From NCBI RefSeq assembly GCF_000745965.1, contig NZ_JQKI01000036.1, positions 1-64,000 on the forward strand: DNA of 64,000 bases, written 5' to 3'. How positions within the stretch are numbered: position 1 is the stretch's first letter; each line of letters begins with the position of its first letter. Below the pieces are notes generated by a model. The model saw nothing but the letters and a program-made list of their open reading frames with translations. It was not told where the DNA came from and did not search any database. The DNA is from Edaphobacter aggregans DSM 19364 (GTDB lineage: Bacteria > Acidobacteriota > Terriglobia > Terriglobales > Acidobacteriaceae). The position numbers and the translations under genes are program-made. Positions 8,039 through 17,076 of this stretch are shown here, one piece after another.

Positions 8039-8461
8039 CTATTTTTCAATGTCGCGACTCGTACGTTCCATCTGCTTTGCTCTGACAGCCCTCAGTCGCA
8101 GCTTCATGCGCTGTGCTGCACCGTAGGCCTGAAGTTCCTCCATTCGCTCCAGATCCCGTATGGCGTCTTCAATCATTCCTAGCTGCAGAAATCCTTCACA
8201 GCGCCTTACAAAGGCATTGGTGTAAGTGGATTCAGAGGCAATGACACTCGAGGCATATCGAATGGCCTCTTCAGGGTTTCCTAAAGATAGGTGAAGCGCA
8301 CTTACAGCGTCTCTGTAATAGAGATTGTCGGAATCCACCTCAAGCAGACCCTCGAAGAGGGCAAGAGATTCCCGAAAACGTCCTTCGGTATGCAGTAAGT
8401 AGGCCCGCTCACCTGCCAGGTAGGCTGAGTGTTCGTTCCAACTCGCCGAAAATACGCTCAT
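8039..8461 (-). CDS. Small TPR protein, T3SS chaperone-like
   Basis: 140 residues with three or more tetratricopeptide repeats (AYLLHTEGRFRESLALFEG, YYRDAVSALHLSLGNPEEA, FVRRCEGFLQLGMIEDA) and a basic C-terminal tail. It overlaps the upstream 141-residue gene by four bases (ATGA-type junction), so translation is coupled to the sctU unit. Like the other small TPR protein at 4.0-4.5 kb, it sits next to a member of the paired small secreted-protein family, consistent with an SctG- or SycD-type chaperone. Partner assignment is inferred from adjacency. Confidence 0.65.
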   Translation of the reverse strand: MSVFSASWNEHSAYLAGERAYLLHTEGRFRESLALFEGLLEVDSDNLYYRDAVSALHLSLGNPEEAIRYASSVIASESTYTNAFVRRCEGFLQLGMIEDAIRDLERMEELQAYGAAQRMKLRLRAVRAKQMERTSRDIEK

Positions 8462-8883
8462 TGTCCGCCTCCCTCAGATGCACGTGCGCGGATCCGGCGC
8501 GCCGCTTGGTAGTACGTAGCTAGAATTCCCAGCATTCGATCAAATTTCGGAGAAGCTGATGACACGCTCGCGCCGTTGCTGGAAGTGTTGCCTGGAAAGC
8601 GAAGTGAACCACCTGTCCCACCTGCAGTGGTCCCGTTACCGAGACAAGCCGGCCGGGGCGGGGGATCGATCTGGCTGGGACTTGGTGACATCTGATTCAG
8701 GCCCAGCAGATCCTGCCAGCCTGTCGGCGACGGCATGTCTCCCACAGGTGACGTTTGGCTATAAGGGGCTTCTGAGTAATCTTCCTCGAACCCTTCTGGA
8801 TCCGTCGCGGCAGCAGGTCCCATTTCAAGGCCGGGAATGAGGTAGCACGTATTTAGTTCATCGATATTAGTTTTCATTTTCAA
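8458..8883 (-). CDS. Pro/Ser/Gly-rich T3SS-locus protein of unknown role (141 aa)
   Basis: The protein is low-complexity (many Pro, Ser, Gly, Thr) for its first 110 residues, with a short basic helical end (about 113-136, FDRMLGILATYYQAARRIRA). There is no signal peptide or membrane helix. It overlaps the 3' end of sctU by 17 bases and the next TPR gene by four, so it is embedded in the sctU unit. I do not recognise a family. Disordered N-terminus plus a C-terminal helix would fit a secreted regulator or ruler-type protein, without direct proof. Confidence 0.5.
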   Translation of the reverse strand: MKMKTNIDELNTCYLIPGLEMGPAAATDPEGFEEDYSEAPYSQTSPVGDMPSPTGWQDLLGLNQMSPSPSQIDPPPRPACLGNGTTAGGTGGSLRFPGNTSSNGASVSSASPKFDRMLGILATYYQAARRIRARASEGGGQ

Positions 8884-9925
8884 GTCTCGACGCGAGGTTC
8901 AGGATCTCTGCGACAGTCTCGTACAGTTCTTCAGGAATCTCTTCCTCAAGTTCAAGAGTGAAGAGGCTACGTGCCAGCTTTATATTTCTAATAACCGGCA
9001 CATTATGGCTCTTGGCTATTTGAATAATCTTTTGAGCTAATAGCATTTCGCCTTTGGCAACTACCCGTGGTGCGTTCATGTGAGTGTCTTCATACTGCAA
9101 CGCGACGGCGATGTGGGTCGGATTGACGACCACAGCCTTTGCCTTAGGCACTTGTTTGGTGGCGTTCTCCCGTAGAAGCGCCATATATAAGGCTTTGCGA
9201 TGGCCCTTTACGTGTGGGTCGCCTTCCTCTTCCTTGTACTCCCGCTTGATCTCTTCCTTGGACATCATGAGACCCTTCATGAAGAGCTGCTTCTGCATCG
9301 CGAAATCAGCTGCTCCAAAGAGCAGAAATACCCCGCCCACTTTGAAGAGTAGATGAAACAGAAGCGGTGGGCCGATGCCGGCAATTTGTGCGATGCCCAG
9401 TCGACCGGAGACGATGAGGTCGCGAAGGAAAGATGAGAGGGTCGAGTATGCGAGCCAAAGGATGATGATGAACTTGAGGAGGTTCTTGACCAACTCGAGA
9501 TAGGTCTTTGGCTTGAACAGAATATTCTGCAGCCCCGTCACGGGATTCAGCTTCGTAAAGTTGGGCGTCAGTGCTTCGGGTGCGAAGAGGAATCCCTGGA
9601 GTTGAAGAAAATTAACCGCGATGGCGGCAATAGCGAGTGCCGCAAGGAGTGGCATGGAAAGCAGCAGGAACTTGATCGAAGCGTTGCCGATACGAGTCAT
9701 GAGCATACCTGGATCCAGGGATCCGGCCATCAGCTTTGGACTGAACGACTCAATCATGAACGCTTTTAGCTGTTCGACAAGAGCAGGTCCGGTAAAGGAC
9801 AGCACCGTGGCCGCGGTCAGAAAGAGCACAGATTGAGTCAGATCTGAACTCTTGGAGACCTGCCCCTTCTTTCGTGCATCCCGAAGCCTTTTGGGTGTAG
9901 GTTTCTCTGTTTTGTCGTCGGCCAT
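8867..9925 (-). CDS. sctU: SctU, T3SS export switch protein (FlhB family)
   Basis: 352 residues from ATG 9925. The N-terminus (MADDKTEKPTPKRLRDARKK) is the classic FlhB/SctU start, followed by four membrane segments (about 32-50, 86-108, 150-168, 188-210). The cytoplasmic domain carries the self-cleaving NPTH motif at 268-271, whose N-P cleavage switches substrate class. A longer reading from 9955 is possible but would overlap a FliA-type promoter copy at 9942-9969, which supports the shorter start. It follows sctT and heads a unit with the 141-residue and TPR genes. Confidence 0.96.
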   Translation of the reverse strand: MADDKTEKPTPKRLRDARKKGQVSKSSDLTQSVLFLTAATVLSFTGPALVEQLKAFMIESFSPKLMAGSLDPGMLMTRIGNASIKFLLLSMPLLAALAIAAIAVNFLQLQGFLFAPEALTPNFTKLNPVTGLQNILFKPKTYLELVKNLLKFIIILWLAYSTLSSFLRDLIVSGRLGIAQIAGIGPPLLFHLLFKVGGVFLLFGAADFAMQKQLFMKGLMMSKEEIKREYKEEEGDPHVKGHRKALYMALLRENATKQVPKAKAVVVNPTHIAVALQYEDTHMNAPRVVAKGEMLLAQKIIQIAKSHNVPVIRNIKLARSLFTLELEEEIPEELYETVAEILNLASRLENEN

Positions 9926-9941
9926 CTGCGAACTCGCATCA

Positions 9942-9969
9942 GTTATCGTCGCCACTCCAGATCGGTTGC
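9942..9969 (-). promoter_or_regulatory. FliA-type promoter element (copy E)
   Basis: Minus strand GCAAC (9969-9965), 16 bases, CGATAAC (9948-9942), at the sctT/sctU junction. It ends about 17 bases before the sctU start and overlaps the sctT stop region. Confidence 0.6.
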
Positions 9970-9976
9970 TAGACGG

Positions 9977-10810
9977 TTACCGCATACTTGCGACGAAGTA
10001 GTTGATGGTTGGAATTACCGATGCGAGGAACTGCTGCAGTCGATCGAAGAAGAACCCGGCCGAGAGGAGAAAGACGGCAAGACCGATCCAGGATTTCGCG
10101 ATGTTCGAATCACTGCTAATGCGAATTGAAGAGGCGACCTTTTGAATGCTCCCGAATGATATGTCGACCAGAAAGATCGTCAGGACAACGGGCGCGCAGA
10201 GTTGAGCGCCTACGAGTATGGCGGACGCGCTGATGCGCGTGAATCCATTGGCCAACGGTAACCAGCCGCTACCAAAGTGGGGCACTTGGAGCAGAGGGAT
10301 AACCAAAAAGCTGTGCGCGATGCTGCGCAAAAATAGAAGATGCCCACCCAGAAGGAGGAATAGCACGATGGAAGCCTGAACCTGAAGGTTTCCAAGTGCT
10401 GAAACGTTACCCGGTAGTTGCGGGGCCAGATAGGTGATCTGGTTCAATCCTCGTTGCGTGTCGATCACAATTCCGGCAATCTGGACACCGAAAAAGATCA
10501 TTTGAGAGATGAATCCGATCATCATACCGACCACGAATTCCTTAGCCAACAGAGCGAAATAAAACATGGACGATCCGGGTATCGGACCAGAGGCTTTGGC
10601 AAGACCCGGATACAAAAGCGCTGCGATTACGGCCGCTAAACCCATCTTGGCTTGACTGGGAAGGGCTTGGCCGCCCATGAAAGGCGCCAGGCTCAGAGCA
10701 GCAATCAAACGGGCGACGATGAGAAAAAACAGCAGTAGAAACGACTGTATATTGACGTGGATTCCGGCGCTCTGCAGCAGACTTTGCAGCATGGGCAGAA
10801 ATGCCATCAA
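9977..10810 (-). CDS. sctT: SctT, T3SS export-apparatus membrane protein (FliR family)
   Basis: 277 residues with the FliR/SctT pattern of six or more hydrophobic segments. Family-typical features include ...VARLIAALSLAPFMGGQALP near the N-terminus and the conserved central ...IDTQRGLNQITYLAPQLPG region. SctT joins SctR and SctS in the helical export-gate complex in the inner membrane. It overlaps the sctS stop by four bases, a standard R-S-T coupling. Length is normal for the family (about 260). Confidence 0.95.
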   Translation of the reverse strand: MMAFLPMLQSLLQSAGIHVNIQSFLLLFFLIVARLIAALSLAPFMGGQALPSQAKMGLAAVIAALLYPGLAKASGPIPGSSMFYFALLAKEFVVGMMIGFISQMIFFGVQIAGIVIDTQRGLNQITYLAPQLPGNVSALGNLQVQASIVLFLLLGGHLLFLRSIAHSFLVIPLLQVPHFGSGWLPLANGFTRISASAILVGAQLCAPVVLTIFLVDISFGSIQKVASSIRISSDSNIAKSWIGLAVFLLSAGFFFDRLQQFLASVIPTINYFVASMR

Positions 10811-11073
10811 CGCACCACCACGATCGAGTTAAGGATCATCTGCGTGAACTGAACTGCTTGCCTCAACATCCAGGGGCTTAGGACAGCAATCGTCAGAAAA
10901 ACGCTGATCAACTTAGGGACGTAGCTCAGGGTCTGCTCCTGAATCTGGGTTGTCGCCTGAAGAATGCTGACGACGACTCCAACCAGGAGACTCACGAGCA
11001 TGGGGCCTGCGGACAGCAGCAGAACCAGCATGAGCGCTTCGCGCAAAATTGTGATGATCGCTTCCGTATCCAT
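10807..11073 (-). CDS. sctS: SctS, T3SS export-apparatus membrane protein (FliQ family)
   Basis: 88 residues with two membrane segments (about 15-38 and 52-75) and the FliQ-type core GPMLVSLLVGVVVSILQATTQ followed by QEQTLSYVPKL. It is the four-copy component of the R5S4T1 export gate in the inner membrane. Length and order (after sctR, overlapping sctT) are as expected. Confidence 0.96.
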   Translation of the reverse strand: MDTEAIITILREALMLVLLLSAGPMLVSLLVGVVVSILQATTQIQEQTLSYVPKLISVFLTIAVLSPWMLRQAVQFTQMILNSIVVVR

Positions 11074-11095
11074 AAGTGCCTTTCCTCGTCTCGAC

Positions 11096-11905
11096 TCAAA
11101 CGTAGCTCAGAACCAGACCACGGATGATAAGAAACCATCCATCGACGAGTACGAAAAGCAGGAGTTTGAAAGGTAATGAGATAACGCTCGGAGAGAGCAT
11201 ACTCATGCCCATCGCGAGCAGAATATTTGCGATTACCATGTCAATAACGACGAATGGAATGAAGATAAGAAATCCCGTCTCAAATGCCTCTTTCAACTGG
11301 CTTGTCACAAACGCAGGAACAATTACCTGGAAATCATCCTTTGAGAGAGAGGAAGATGCAGATGTGGGAGGCGGTGCGGCCGATGAGAGACTGGAGTAGT
11401 TCGCTGGGGTTGTGACAGTTGCCGTTGCGGAAATCGGTGCTATCGTTTCGGGCTGAGCCGGAGGATTTGCTATCCTGACTTTCGCATGAGGTTCGCTGGC
11501 CCCTTCCTCCAGGCGTTTCGCGAGCTGAATGAAGAGAATTCGATCCTCATTATGTGCGTGCTTGATCAGGAAGTGGCGAAGAGGCTCCCTTCCTCGCCCC
11601 GCTGCTTCAAAAAGATTTTTTACGCTTGCCTCGGAAAAGATATCACGAGTGTCGGAGACCGTACCAGCAGCGGCATACATCTGGTTAGCGACCGGTGTCA
11701 TGATAAAGAAGCTCAGAACGAAAGCGAGTCCGGTGATCACTTGGTTTGGTGGTACAGACTGCGTGCCGAGAGCATTGCGCAAAATAGAAAGAACAACTGA
11801 AATTTTGACAAACGACGTCAACATCACTAGGACAAACGGGGCCAAGCTAAGCGCACCAAGGACAATGACCATCACAACCGGATTTGGTAGTGAATTTGGT
11901 GTCAC
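11096..11905 (-). CDS. sctR: SctR, T3SS export-apparatus protein (FliP family) with an extra linker
   Basis: 269 residues. The N-terminal part has the family core (LTSFVKISVVLSILRNALGTQSVPPNQVI and FFIMTPVANQMY) and the C-terminal part the FliP signature F...GFLIFIPFVVIDMVIANILLAMGMSMLSP. Between them, about residues 145-195, there is a Pro/Ala/Ser/Thr-rich insertion that most SctR proteins (about 215-220 aa) lack. This region is expected to face the periplasmic side. The gene overlaps the fliO-like stop by four bases and forms the pentameric core of the gate. Confidence 0.95.
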   Translation of the reverse strand: MTPNSLPNPVVMVIVLGALSLAPFVLVMLTSFVKISVVLSILRNALGTQSVPPNQVITGLAFVLSFFIMTPVANQMYAAAGTVSDTRDIFSEASVKNLFEAAGRGREPLRHFLIKHAHNEDRILFIQLAKRLEEGASEPHAKVRIANPPAQPETIAPISATATVTTPANYSSLSSAAPPPTSASSSLSKDDFQVIVPAFVTSQLKEAFETGFLIFIPFVVIDMVIANILLAMGMSMLSPSVISLPFKLLLFVLVDGWFLIIRGLVLSYV

Positions 11906-12309
11906 AATGCCTTCTCCTGGCTACGATCCGCGACGGCCTGGGCAATGTGCCGAAAGACAGAGCCGCGCGTCATACCGGTGTGGGCAGGGACAGGCAGTTC
12001 TTCGAAGTCTCCTGGGTTGAGCGTTGTCATAAATTGAACTGTCTCTGCTGAACCCGCCAGAAGAACGACTGTCTTTCCGGCTTTTACCAGATAGAGCATT
12101 TTTCTAGGCTCAAGCGGGTATTTCGCGATCACCTGAATCTGGCTTGAAGCCGGCGTCGATAAGCCCGTAAGTTTCGGGAGTAGAACCTTTGCAGCGACGA
12201 GCGCGAGCAAACAAATACCGACGAGAACGAGCAGTGTCTTGGCATAGTCGAGCCAAAGGTTCGTCGATAAGGCAGGGGAGTCAGACACGGGGAGACTGAA
12301 GATAGACAT
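11902..12309 (-). CDS. FliO-like export-gate assembly protein
   Basis: 135 residues: a short N-terminus, one membrane helix (about 25-47, TLLVLVGICLLALVAAKVLL) and a small cytoplasmic domain containing QVIAKYPLEPRKMLYLVKAGKTVVLLAG, which matches the FliO family layout. In flagella FliO helps assemble FliP (the SctR homologue). It is generally missing from host-directed T3SS. Here it lies exactly in the flagellar position between sctQ (fliN) and sctR (fliP), overlapping sctR and directly abutting sctQ. The family call rests on topology, sequence style and order. Confidence 0.75.
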   Translation of the reverse strand: MSIFSLPVSDSPALSTNLWLDYAKTLLVLVGICLLALVAAKVLLPKLTGLSTPASSQIQVIAKYPLEPRKMLYLVKAGKTVVLLAGSAETVQFMTTLNPGDFEELPVPAHTGMTRGSVFRHIAQAVADRSQEKAL

Positions 12310-13761
12310 TCAGGCCATCCCCCAGCGCGTGATCTGAACCCCGAGGCGCTCATCTATCTCGACCAGATCTCCAGTGCCCACAACTCTGCCGTTTGAGACC
12401 AGCTGAACCTCAGCGTGCTGCTCTTCATCAAGTTCGATAATGCTTCCGTCTGCCAGGCCTTCCAAGTCCTTGAGTGACAACTCGACCTGACTGAGTACGA
12501 CATGGATTCGAACGGGAAGCGCCGCCAAGTCGATCTTTCCTGCTGTTTCCACTTGTTCCTGAGGATTCGTACTTTGCTCCATATCAGCATTCCTTTCAAA
12601 GAATTCTTTAACTTCGAAGCAACGGGGATTGTCTTCGTCTCGTACAGCACGCCAGCCGCGTTCCGATACATGCGTGCCAACAGCGGGCGGCAGGACCAGT
12701 TCCACCTTTGAGGTGTAGAGCAGTGTGTCAGCTGGTTCCAGATCCTCAAGCTCGCCGATGGCAGCATCGACGAAACCTATACGAACCATCACCTGCCAAG
12801 TAAGTTGTTCTTTCGCGCTATCGGGAAGTTTGGTCCATGGTTTGCCTTGCAGCTTCTGAAGGCATGTGTCTGGCAGAAACAGCAAAATGCTGCCATGCGC
12901 ATGAGTCATGCGCACTGACGCTTCGAATGTGACACCCGGCTCATCCTGTAATGCGAACCGGCTACTGGGCACCAAGGCACATTGGAAAGGGAACTGAAGT
13001 TCCCGGTTCGCACGTTCGAGAATACTGACTACAACAAACTCAAACAAACCTGAATCAGCCTCAGCAAGCTCGGAGAGCGTATTACGCGTGAGCCGAGAAA
13101 GTATGGTCGTCAAAAAAGGCCGAGCGAGTGCAAGCACCCCATAGCCCATCTCCGGATGAATACGAAACTGGAACAGGCACAAGTCTGAGCCTAATGTGGA
13201 AACGAATTCAGATGCCGCCGTTGGGCTGAAGCGGCACGAGTAAGCCAGTTCAACTTCATTGTCGCGTGTCCATAGTTCCTGCGGGCTCATTCGAAGGATG
13301 TAAGGAAAAATGAGCACCTCGTCTCCGCTCAACAGTCTCCGCGCATTTCCTGGCTCGAGCCTTTGGCGATTGACGTAGGTGCCGCTGGAGCTCTCCAGAT
13401 CCTCGATGTAAAAGCCTTCTTCGCGCTCCACAATGCGCGCATGCTTTCGGCTGATGGAGCGCTGCGGAAGGGCAATGTCGTTGTCGGTGGCTCTGCCGAT
13501 GGATATATCCTTTTGTTCAAATACGTACCTCTGAGTCTGCTCACCGTGGAACTCACTAGACTGTGTAATCTCAAGCCTTCGGCCGGAAGGAACTTCGAGC
13601 AACTCCCGCAGTGCATCCTCTACCCAGGTCTTCCAGGAAAAGGCGTTCCCAAACAGACTTCTGGAAAAATTGATCGAAGCTACCTGGCTCGGTGTGTACT
13701 TCGGCAGATTCCGAAAGACTTTCAGTCCGGTGTATTGATGCTTCGGTTCAAGCACTGGCAT
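12310..13761 (-). CDS. sctQ: SctQ, C-ring protein with an N-terminal FHA domain
   Basis: 483 residues. Residues 65-160 are a complete FHA domain (GRATDNDI at 89-96, SISRKHARI at 102-110, SSSGTYVN at 124-131), a phosphothreonine-binding module. The C-terminal ~80 residues (about 405-480) are a FliN/SpoA domain (LPVRIHVVLSQVELSLKDLE ... VVGTGDLVEIDERLGVQI). A less conserved middle, including a possible first SpoA domain around 320-370, resembles SctQ/FliM. SctQ builds the cytoplasmic sorting platform with SctK, SctL and SctN. Fusion of an FHA domain to it is unusual and points to regulation by the Ser/Thr kinase next to the locus. It overlaps sctP by 14 bases. Confidence 0.9.
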   Translation of the reverse strand: MPVLEPKHQYTGLKVFRNLPKYTPSQVASINFSRSLFGNAFSWKTWVEDALRELLEVPSGRRLEITQSSEFHGEQTQRYVFEQKDISIGRATDNDIALPQRSISRKHARIVEREEGFYIEDLESSSGTYVNRQRLEPGNARRLLSGDEVLIFPYILRMSPQELWTRDNEVELAYSCRFSPTAASEFVSTLGSDLCLFQFRIHPEMGYGVLALARPFLTTILSRLTRNTLSELAEADSGLFEFVVVSILERANRELQFPFQCALVPSSRFALQDEPGVTFEASVRMTHAHGSILLFLPDTCLQKLQGKPWTKLPDSAKEQLTWQVMVRIGFVDAAIGELEDLEPADTLLYTSKVELVLPPAVGTHVSERGWRAVRDEDNPRCFEVKEFFERNADMEQSTNPQEQVETAGKIDLAALPVRIHVVLSQVELSLKDLEGLADGSIIELDEEQHAEVQLVSNGRVVGTGDLVEIDERLGVQITRWGMA

Positions 13762-14356
13762 CTCTGTTCCGCTGCATTCCCGATGAGGTGTGAGATTTGG
13801 AGATCGCGATGTTCCAAATCTTTACTCCTTTGCTGGTCAAGGTTTCCTGAAGCTCCCCAGTATGGCGGCTGAGCAGATTGGATACATTGTCGGACTGTGT
13901 TACGAAGCGGATTGCCAACTGCCCGTCTTGTTGTCGAATCTGCACCTGCAGCCCTTCGAGAGTCTTGGAGTCGAAGGTGATGTTGATTGCCTCCGTCTTT
14001 CCACCTTGCCGAAGGATTTCGATTTGGTAGCTGACCTCTGTGGCCAACTTATCAATCTGCGAGGGAGCGCTGGCATCCGGCTGGGCGACCTTCCCCGCAT
14101 TCGCGGTTGTCGATGATTGAGAGAAACTCGTTCCAACGTCTGCCCCAAGAGGATTCGCAGACAGCGGGTCGAGCGTCGCGGGGCCCTTTTCCTTCAGAGC
14201 ATCAACGCTGTCTTCCTTGGTGGCCGTCTGATTTGCCCGGCTCTCTTCCTTCTTGCTTTTCAGCAATTGTGAGAAGCGGTCAGAAGTCTTCTGCTCGTCG
14301 GTCCGATTCCGGGCGCTTCGAGCGGACTCATTCACAGATTCTGTAGTAATTCTCAT
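13748..14356 (-). CDS. sctP: SctP/FliK-like ruler and substrate-switch protein
   Basis: 202 residues. The first ~100 are polar and disordered (Arg/Lys/Ser/Ala-rich). The C-terminal part (about 105-195) fits the FliK/SctP substrate-specificity domain (TEAINITFDSKTLEGLQVQI ... LLSRHTGELQETLTSKGVKI). FliK-family proteins measure needle or hook length and flip SctU to late substrates. Position between sctO and sctQ, with short overlaps at both ends, matches fliJ-fliK-fliN order. It is short for a ruler, which would predict a short needle or a different mechanism. Confidence 0.8.
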   Translation of the reverse strand: MRITTESVNESARSARNRTDEQKTSDRFSQLLKSKKEESRANQTATKEDSVDALKEKGPATLDPLSANPLGADVGTSFSQSSTTANAGKVAQPDASAPSQIDKLATEVSYQIEILRQGGKTEAINITFDSKTLEGLQVQIRQQDGQLAIRFVTQSDNVSNLLSRHTGELQETLTSKGVKIWNIAISKSHTSSGMQRNRDASA

Positions 14357-14841
14357 GCCCTCGCCCGCCGACTTATGTGCATCACGTTGCCAATTTCGTC
14401 CTGCTCCAGCTCTTCGCGATAGGCGGCTTCTTGAAGAAATCGCTTCTCTGTTTTTTGCCGGTATTTCTCCAGGACATCTACTTCGCGCTGACGCTCTTTG
14501 AGAGCTAACTGCGCTTCTCTTATCAGGTCGGTTGCTTGATCGACGAAAACCTGCTGCGAAAGAACCCCCGCCTGCGCAGCTTGTACATCAAGTCTCAGTC
14601 CGTTCAGCAAGTCACTTCGCTTCGAAAACGTCGAACCCTCATGGACGCCTAGAGCGAAGCGCTCGGCGCGTTTCCTCTGATAACGTTCCTCTGCACGCTG
14701 TACTTCGCCTTCCAGTTCCTTCATCGTCCGTTGCTCAACTGCGAGCTCGCGCTCGCGTGCGGCCAGTAAATTTATGGCTTGTTGTTTGTCTTCCGTCCGC
14801 TGATCGAGAACAGCTTGAAGACGAAATTGAAAAACCGTCAT
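14353..14841 (-). CDS. sctO: SctO, T3SS ATPase stalk protein (FliJ family)
   Basis: 162 residues from ATG 14841 (ATG 14853 would add four), beginning MTVFQFRLQAVLDQRTEDKQ as in FliJ proteins. It is almost entirely charged coiled coil (Glu/Arg/Gln/Ala heptads). FliJ/SctO is the central stalk that inserts into the SctN hexamer and links it to SctV. The gene starts one base after the sctN stop, and its own stop overlaps the sctP start. Confidence 0.88.
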   Translation of the reverse strand: MTVFQFRLQAVLDQRTEDKQQAINLLAARERELAVEQRTMKELEGEVQRAEERYQRKRAERFALGVHEGSTFSKRSDLLNGLRLDVQAAQAGVLSQQVFVDQATDLIREAQLALKERQREVDVLEKYRQKTEKRFLQEAAYREELEQDEIGNVMHISRRARA

Positions 14842-14842
14842 G

Positions 14843-16177
14843 TTATTCCACAAACATGGCGCAGAGTTTCTCGATTGATTCCATCCGCGGCATCTTTTCG
14901 TCAGTGGGCTGTTTCAGAAAGCGATTGACATCATCGATTCTGCGGATCGCATCGTCCACTCGCGGATCGGAGCCTGCTTGGTAGGCGCCTAGTGTGATGA
15001 GGTCCTTTTGCTTGTTGTAGGTCGCGAGTACGCTGCGCATGGCGGTAGCGGCCGAACGATGCTCTTTCGTGCTGACTGCATTCATTACGCGACTTACACT
15101 TTCGAGAACATCAATGGCGGGAAAGTGGCCCGCTCCCGCCATCTCTCGCGACAAAATGATGTGGCCGTCCAGAATCGAACGAACCTCATCCGCTACGGGC
15201 TCGTTCATATCGTCACCGGCAACGAGGACGGTATAGAATGCGGTGATCGATCCCTTGTCAGAGTTCCCGGCGCGCTCCAACAACTTAGGCAGCTCCGCAA
15301 AGACCGATGGGGTATAACCAGCTCGAGCTGGCGGCTCACCGCAGGCAAGTCCCACCTCACGCTGTGCCCTTGCAAAGCGGGTCACTGAATCCATCATGAG
15401 CATGACCCTCTTGCCTTGATTGCGGAAATATTCGGCAATGGCGGTGCCGACATAGGCAGCCTTGAGTCGGACGAGTGAAGGCTCATTTGAGGTGGCGCAG
15501 ACAATAACCGAACGCGTCAAGCCCTCTGGTCCAAGATCTTGCTCGAGAAAATCCCGAACTTCTCGTCCGCGCTCGCCTACAAGCGTAATCACGTTGACAT
15601 CGGCTTCGGTGTTCCGAGCGATCATGCCCAGGAGCGTACTCTTGCCAACACCCGCCGCGGCGAACAGACCGATACGCTGTCCTTCGCCGCAGGCCAGCAT
15701 TGAATCTATGGCACGCACTCCTACGGAGATAGGTTGGTTCACCCGTTTGCGGTGTAACGGGTCCGGCGCTTCTTGATAGACAGCGTACTCCTTAGTGGCG
15801 CCAAGAGGGCCCTTGAACTCAGTGTCCATAGGTTCACCCAAGCCGTTCAGTACGCGGCCCAGCAACTCATCACCGACCTTCACACTCAGATACTTGCCGG
15901 TTGGAACCACTTCGCTTTGCGGCCCAATATCCATCAGAGCCCCAAGCGGCATAAGGAGTACATCGCCATCTTCAAAACCTACGACCTCTGCCTTTATAGG
16001 ATTCGTAGAGCGCGGGTTGTAGATCAGGCACAGCTCCCCAATCCAGACGTCGGGAACAGTGGCTCGAATGATTAGGCCTACCAACGCCTTTACGTGACCC
16101 TTGCTGATAAACGGAGAGCAGTCTTCTAGTTCCGACAAATATGTGCCGAGCTCGAAATTACTATTTGCTTGCATCAA
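14843..16177 (-). CDS. sctN: SctN, T3SS ATPase (FliI family)
   Basis: 444 residues, the normal size. The P-loop AAGVGKST lies at about 174-181, Walker B region [19 protein letters not shown] near 260-280, and the export-ATPase signature [24 protein letters not shown] shortly after. The hexamer unfolds substrates and strips chaperones at the cytoplasmic face. It overlaps the sctL 3' end by 17 bases, keeping the fliH-fliI-fliJ order. Confidence 0.97.
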   Translation of the reverse strand: MMQANSNFELGTYLSELEDCSPFISKGHVKALVGLIIRATVPDVWIGELCLIYNPRSTNPIKAEVVGFEDGDVLLMPLGALMDIGPQSEVVPTGKYLSVKVGDELLGRVLNGLGEPMDTEFKGPLGATKEYAVYQEAPDPLHRKRVNQPISVGVRAIDSMLACGEGQRIGLFAAAGVGKSTLLGMIARNTEADVNVITLVGERGREVRDFLEQDLGPEGLTRSVIVCATSNEPSLVRLKAAYVGTAIAEYFRNQGKRVMLMMDSVTRFARAQREVGLACGEPPARAGYTPSVFAELPKLLERAGNSDKGSITAFYTVLVAGDDMNEPVADEVRSILDGHIILSREMAGAGHFPAIDVLESVSRVMNAVSTKEHRSAATAMRSVLATYNKQKDLITLGAYQAGSDPRVDDAIRRIDDVNRFLKQPTDEKMPRMESIEKLCAMFVE

Positions 16178-16790
16178 ACCTCCTCAGCAAGGCCTTTTCG
16201 ATCGACGCAAGTTGCGTGCCGATCTGAGCATCGATAATGCCCAGATCGCTTTCAACGATGCACCCGCCGGGTTCGATCGAGGAACTTCCGACGACAAGGA
16301 GCTCGCCTACCTGAGTGTCAAGCATCTTCAGAGAGCCCGCTTGTTCATGAAGTGCCGCTTCATCCGAAGGGTTCACTTTTATGGTGACTCTCCTTCCGTT
16401 GCGGACAGATTGAAGCACCTCTTTCGCAGTCTGAAGGACCGTGTGTGGATTCACTTCTGCGCTTTGGCCAATTATCTTTCTGGCAACAGCCACGGCCAGC
16501 TTTACAAGCTCAGCCTCATGCCCAGCTAGATAGTCTTCGCGCTGCTTCCATGCATCGGCGAGAGTATCGGTCCATTGGTCAAGGCCTGCGGCATAGCCAC
16601 GTTTGGTGCTTTCCGCCAGCACCTCGTCCTTCTCCTGCCTGGCGTCCTCAAGCAACTGCGTGGCCTCTTGCTGCGCCTTCGCGAGGATGTCCTTGGCTTC
16701 GAGCGATGCCGCATGGGTTTCTTTCGTTATTTTGACGACAGATGGGGACGCGTTGTTTGTACGAACCTTGATTACGTTAGCGCTCATCAT
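16161..16790 (-). CDS. sctL: SctL, ATPase regulator and stator (FliH family)
   Basis: 209 residues: an N-terminal disordered stretch, an Ala/Gln/Glu coiled coil (about 25-75, [20 protein letters not shown]) and a globular C-terminal domain ([30 protein letters not shown] ... [23 protein letters not shown]) typical of FliH/SctL/V-ATPase E-like stators. It anchors SctN to the C-ring protein SctQ. The start could be 16790 or the next ATG at 16787. Confidence 0.92.
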   Translation of the reverse strand: MMSANVIKVRTNNASPSVVKITKETHAASLEAKDILAKAQQEATQLLEDARQEKDEVLAESTKRGYAAGLDQWTDTLADAWKQREDYLAGHEAELVKLAVAVARKIIGQSAEVNPHTVLQTAKEVLQSVRNGRRVTIKVNPSDEAALHEQAGSLKMLDTQVGELLVVGSSSIEPGGCIVESDLGIIDAQIGTQLASIEKALLRRFDASK

Positions 16791-16797
16791 GTGTTCC

Positions 16798-17070
16798 TCA
16801 AAAAGGCCGGGTCAACCAGGCGTATAGTTTGGGCGAGACATGATCGACCTGAAGACCGACTCGATGTTTCGCACTCTCACTTTGCCGGGCTAGCTGTTCG
16901 TCTCGAAGGTTCTTGAGTTGCCTGCGAATCTCATCCGGTGGCAGCTGTTGTGTTTGATCCAGAACGGCTTGTACGTCCGCGCGCCGGTCCCGTGGAAGCA
17001 GAGCCATGAGTTCGTTCCTCGATTCGGCTCCGCGCAGAAGGAGAATATAGGCAAACGCACTGGCGCTCAT
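16798..17070 (-). CDS. Small protein at the fliG/sctK position
   Basis: 90 residues with no signal peptide. The first half (AFAYILLLRGAESRNELMALL ... VQAVLDQTQQLPPDEIRRQL) is helical and resembles in spacing the N-terminal helices of FliG-type proteins. It sits between sctJ (fliF homologue) and sctL (fliH homologue), exactly where fliG occurs in flagellar operons and where some T3SS encode SctK. Gaps of six and seven bases on either side put it in the operon. Whether it is a reduced FliG, a SctK analogue or unrelated cannot be decided from sequence alone. Confidence 0.6.
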   Translation of the reverse strand: MSASAFAYILLLRGAESRNELMALLPRDRRADVQAVLDQTQQLPPDEIRRQLKNLRDEQLARQSESAKHRVGLQVDHVSPKLYAWLTRPF

Positions 17071-17076
17071 AATCGA

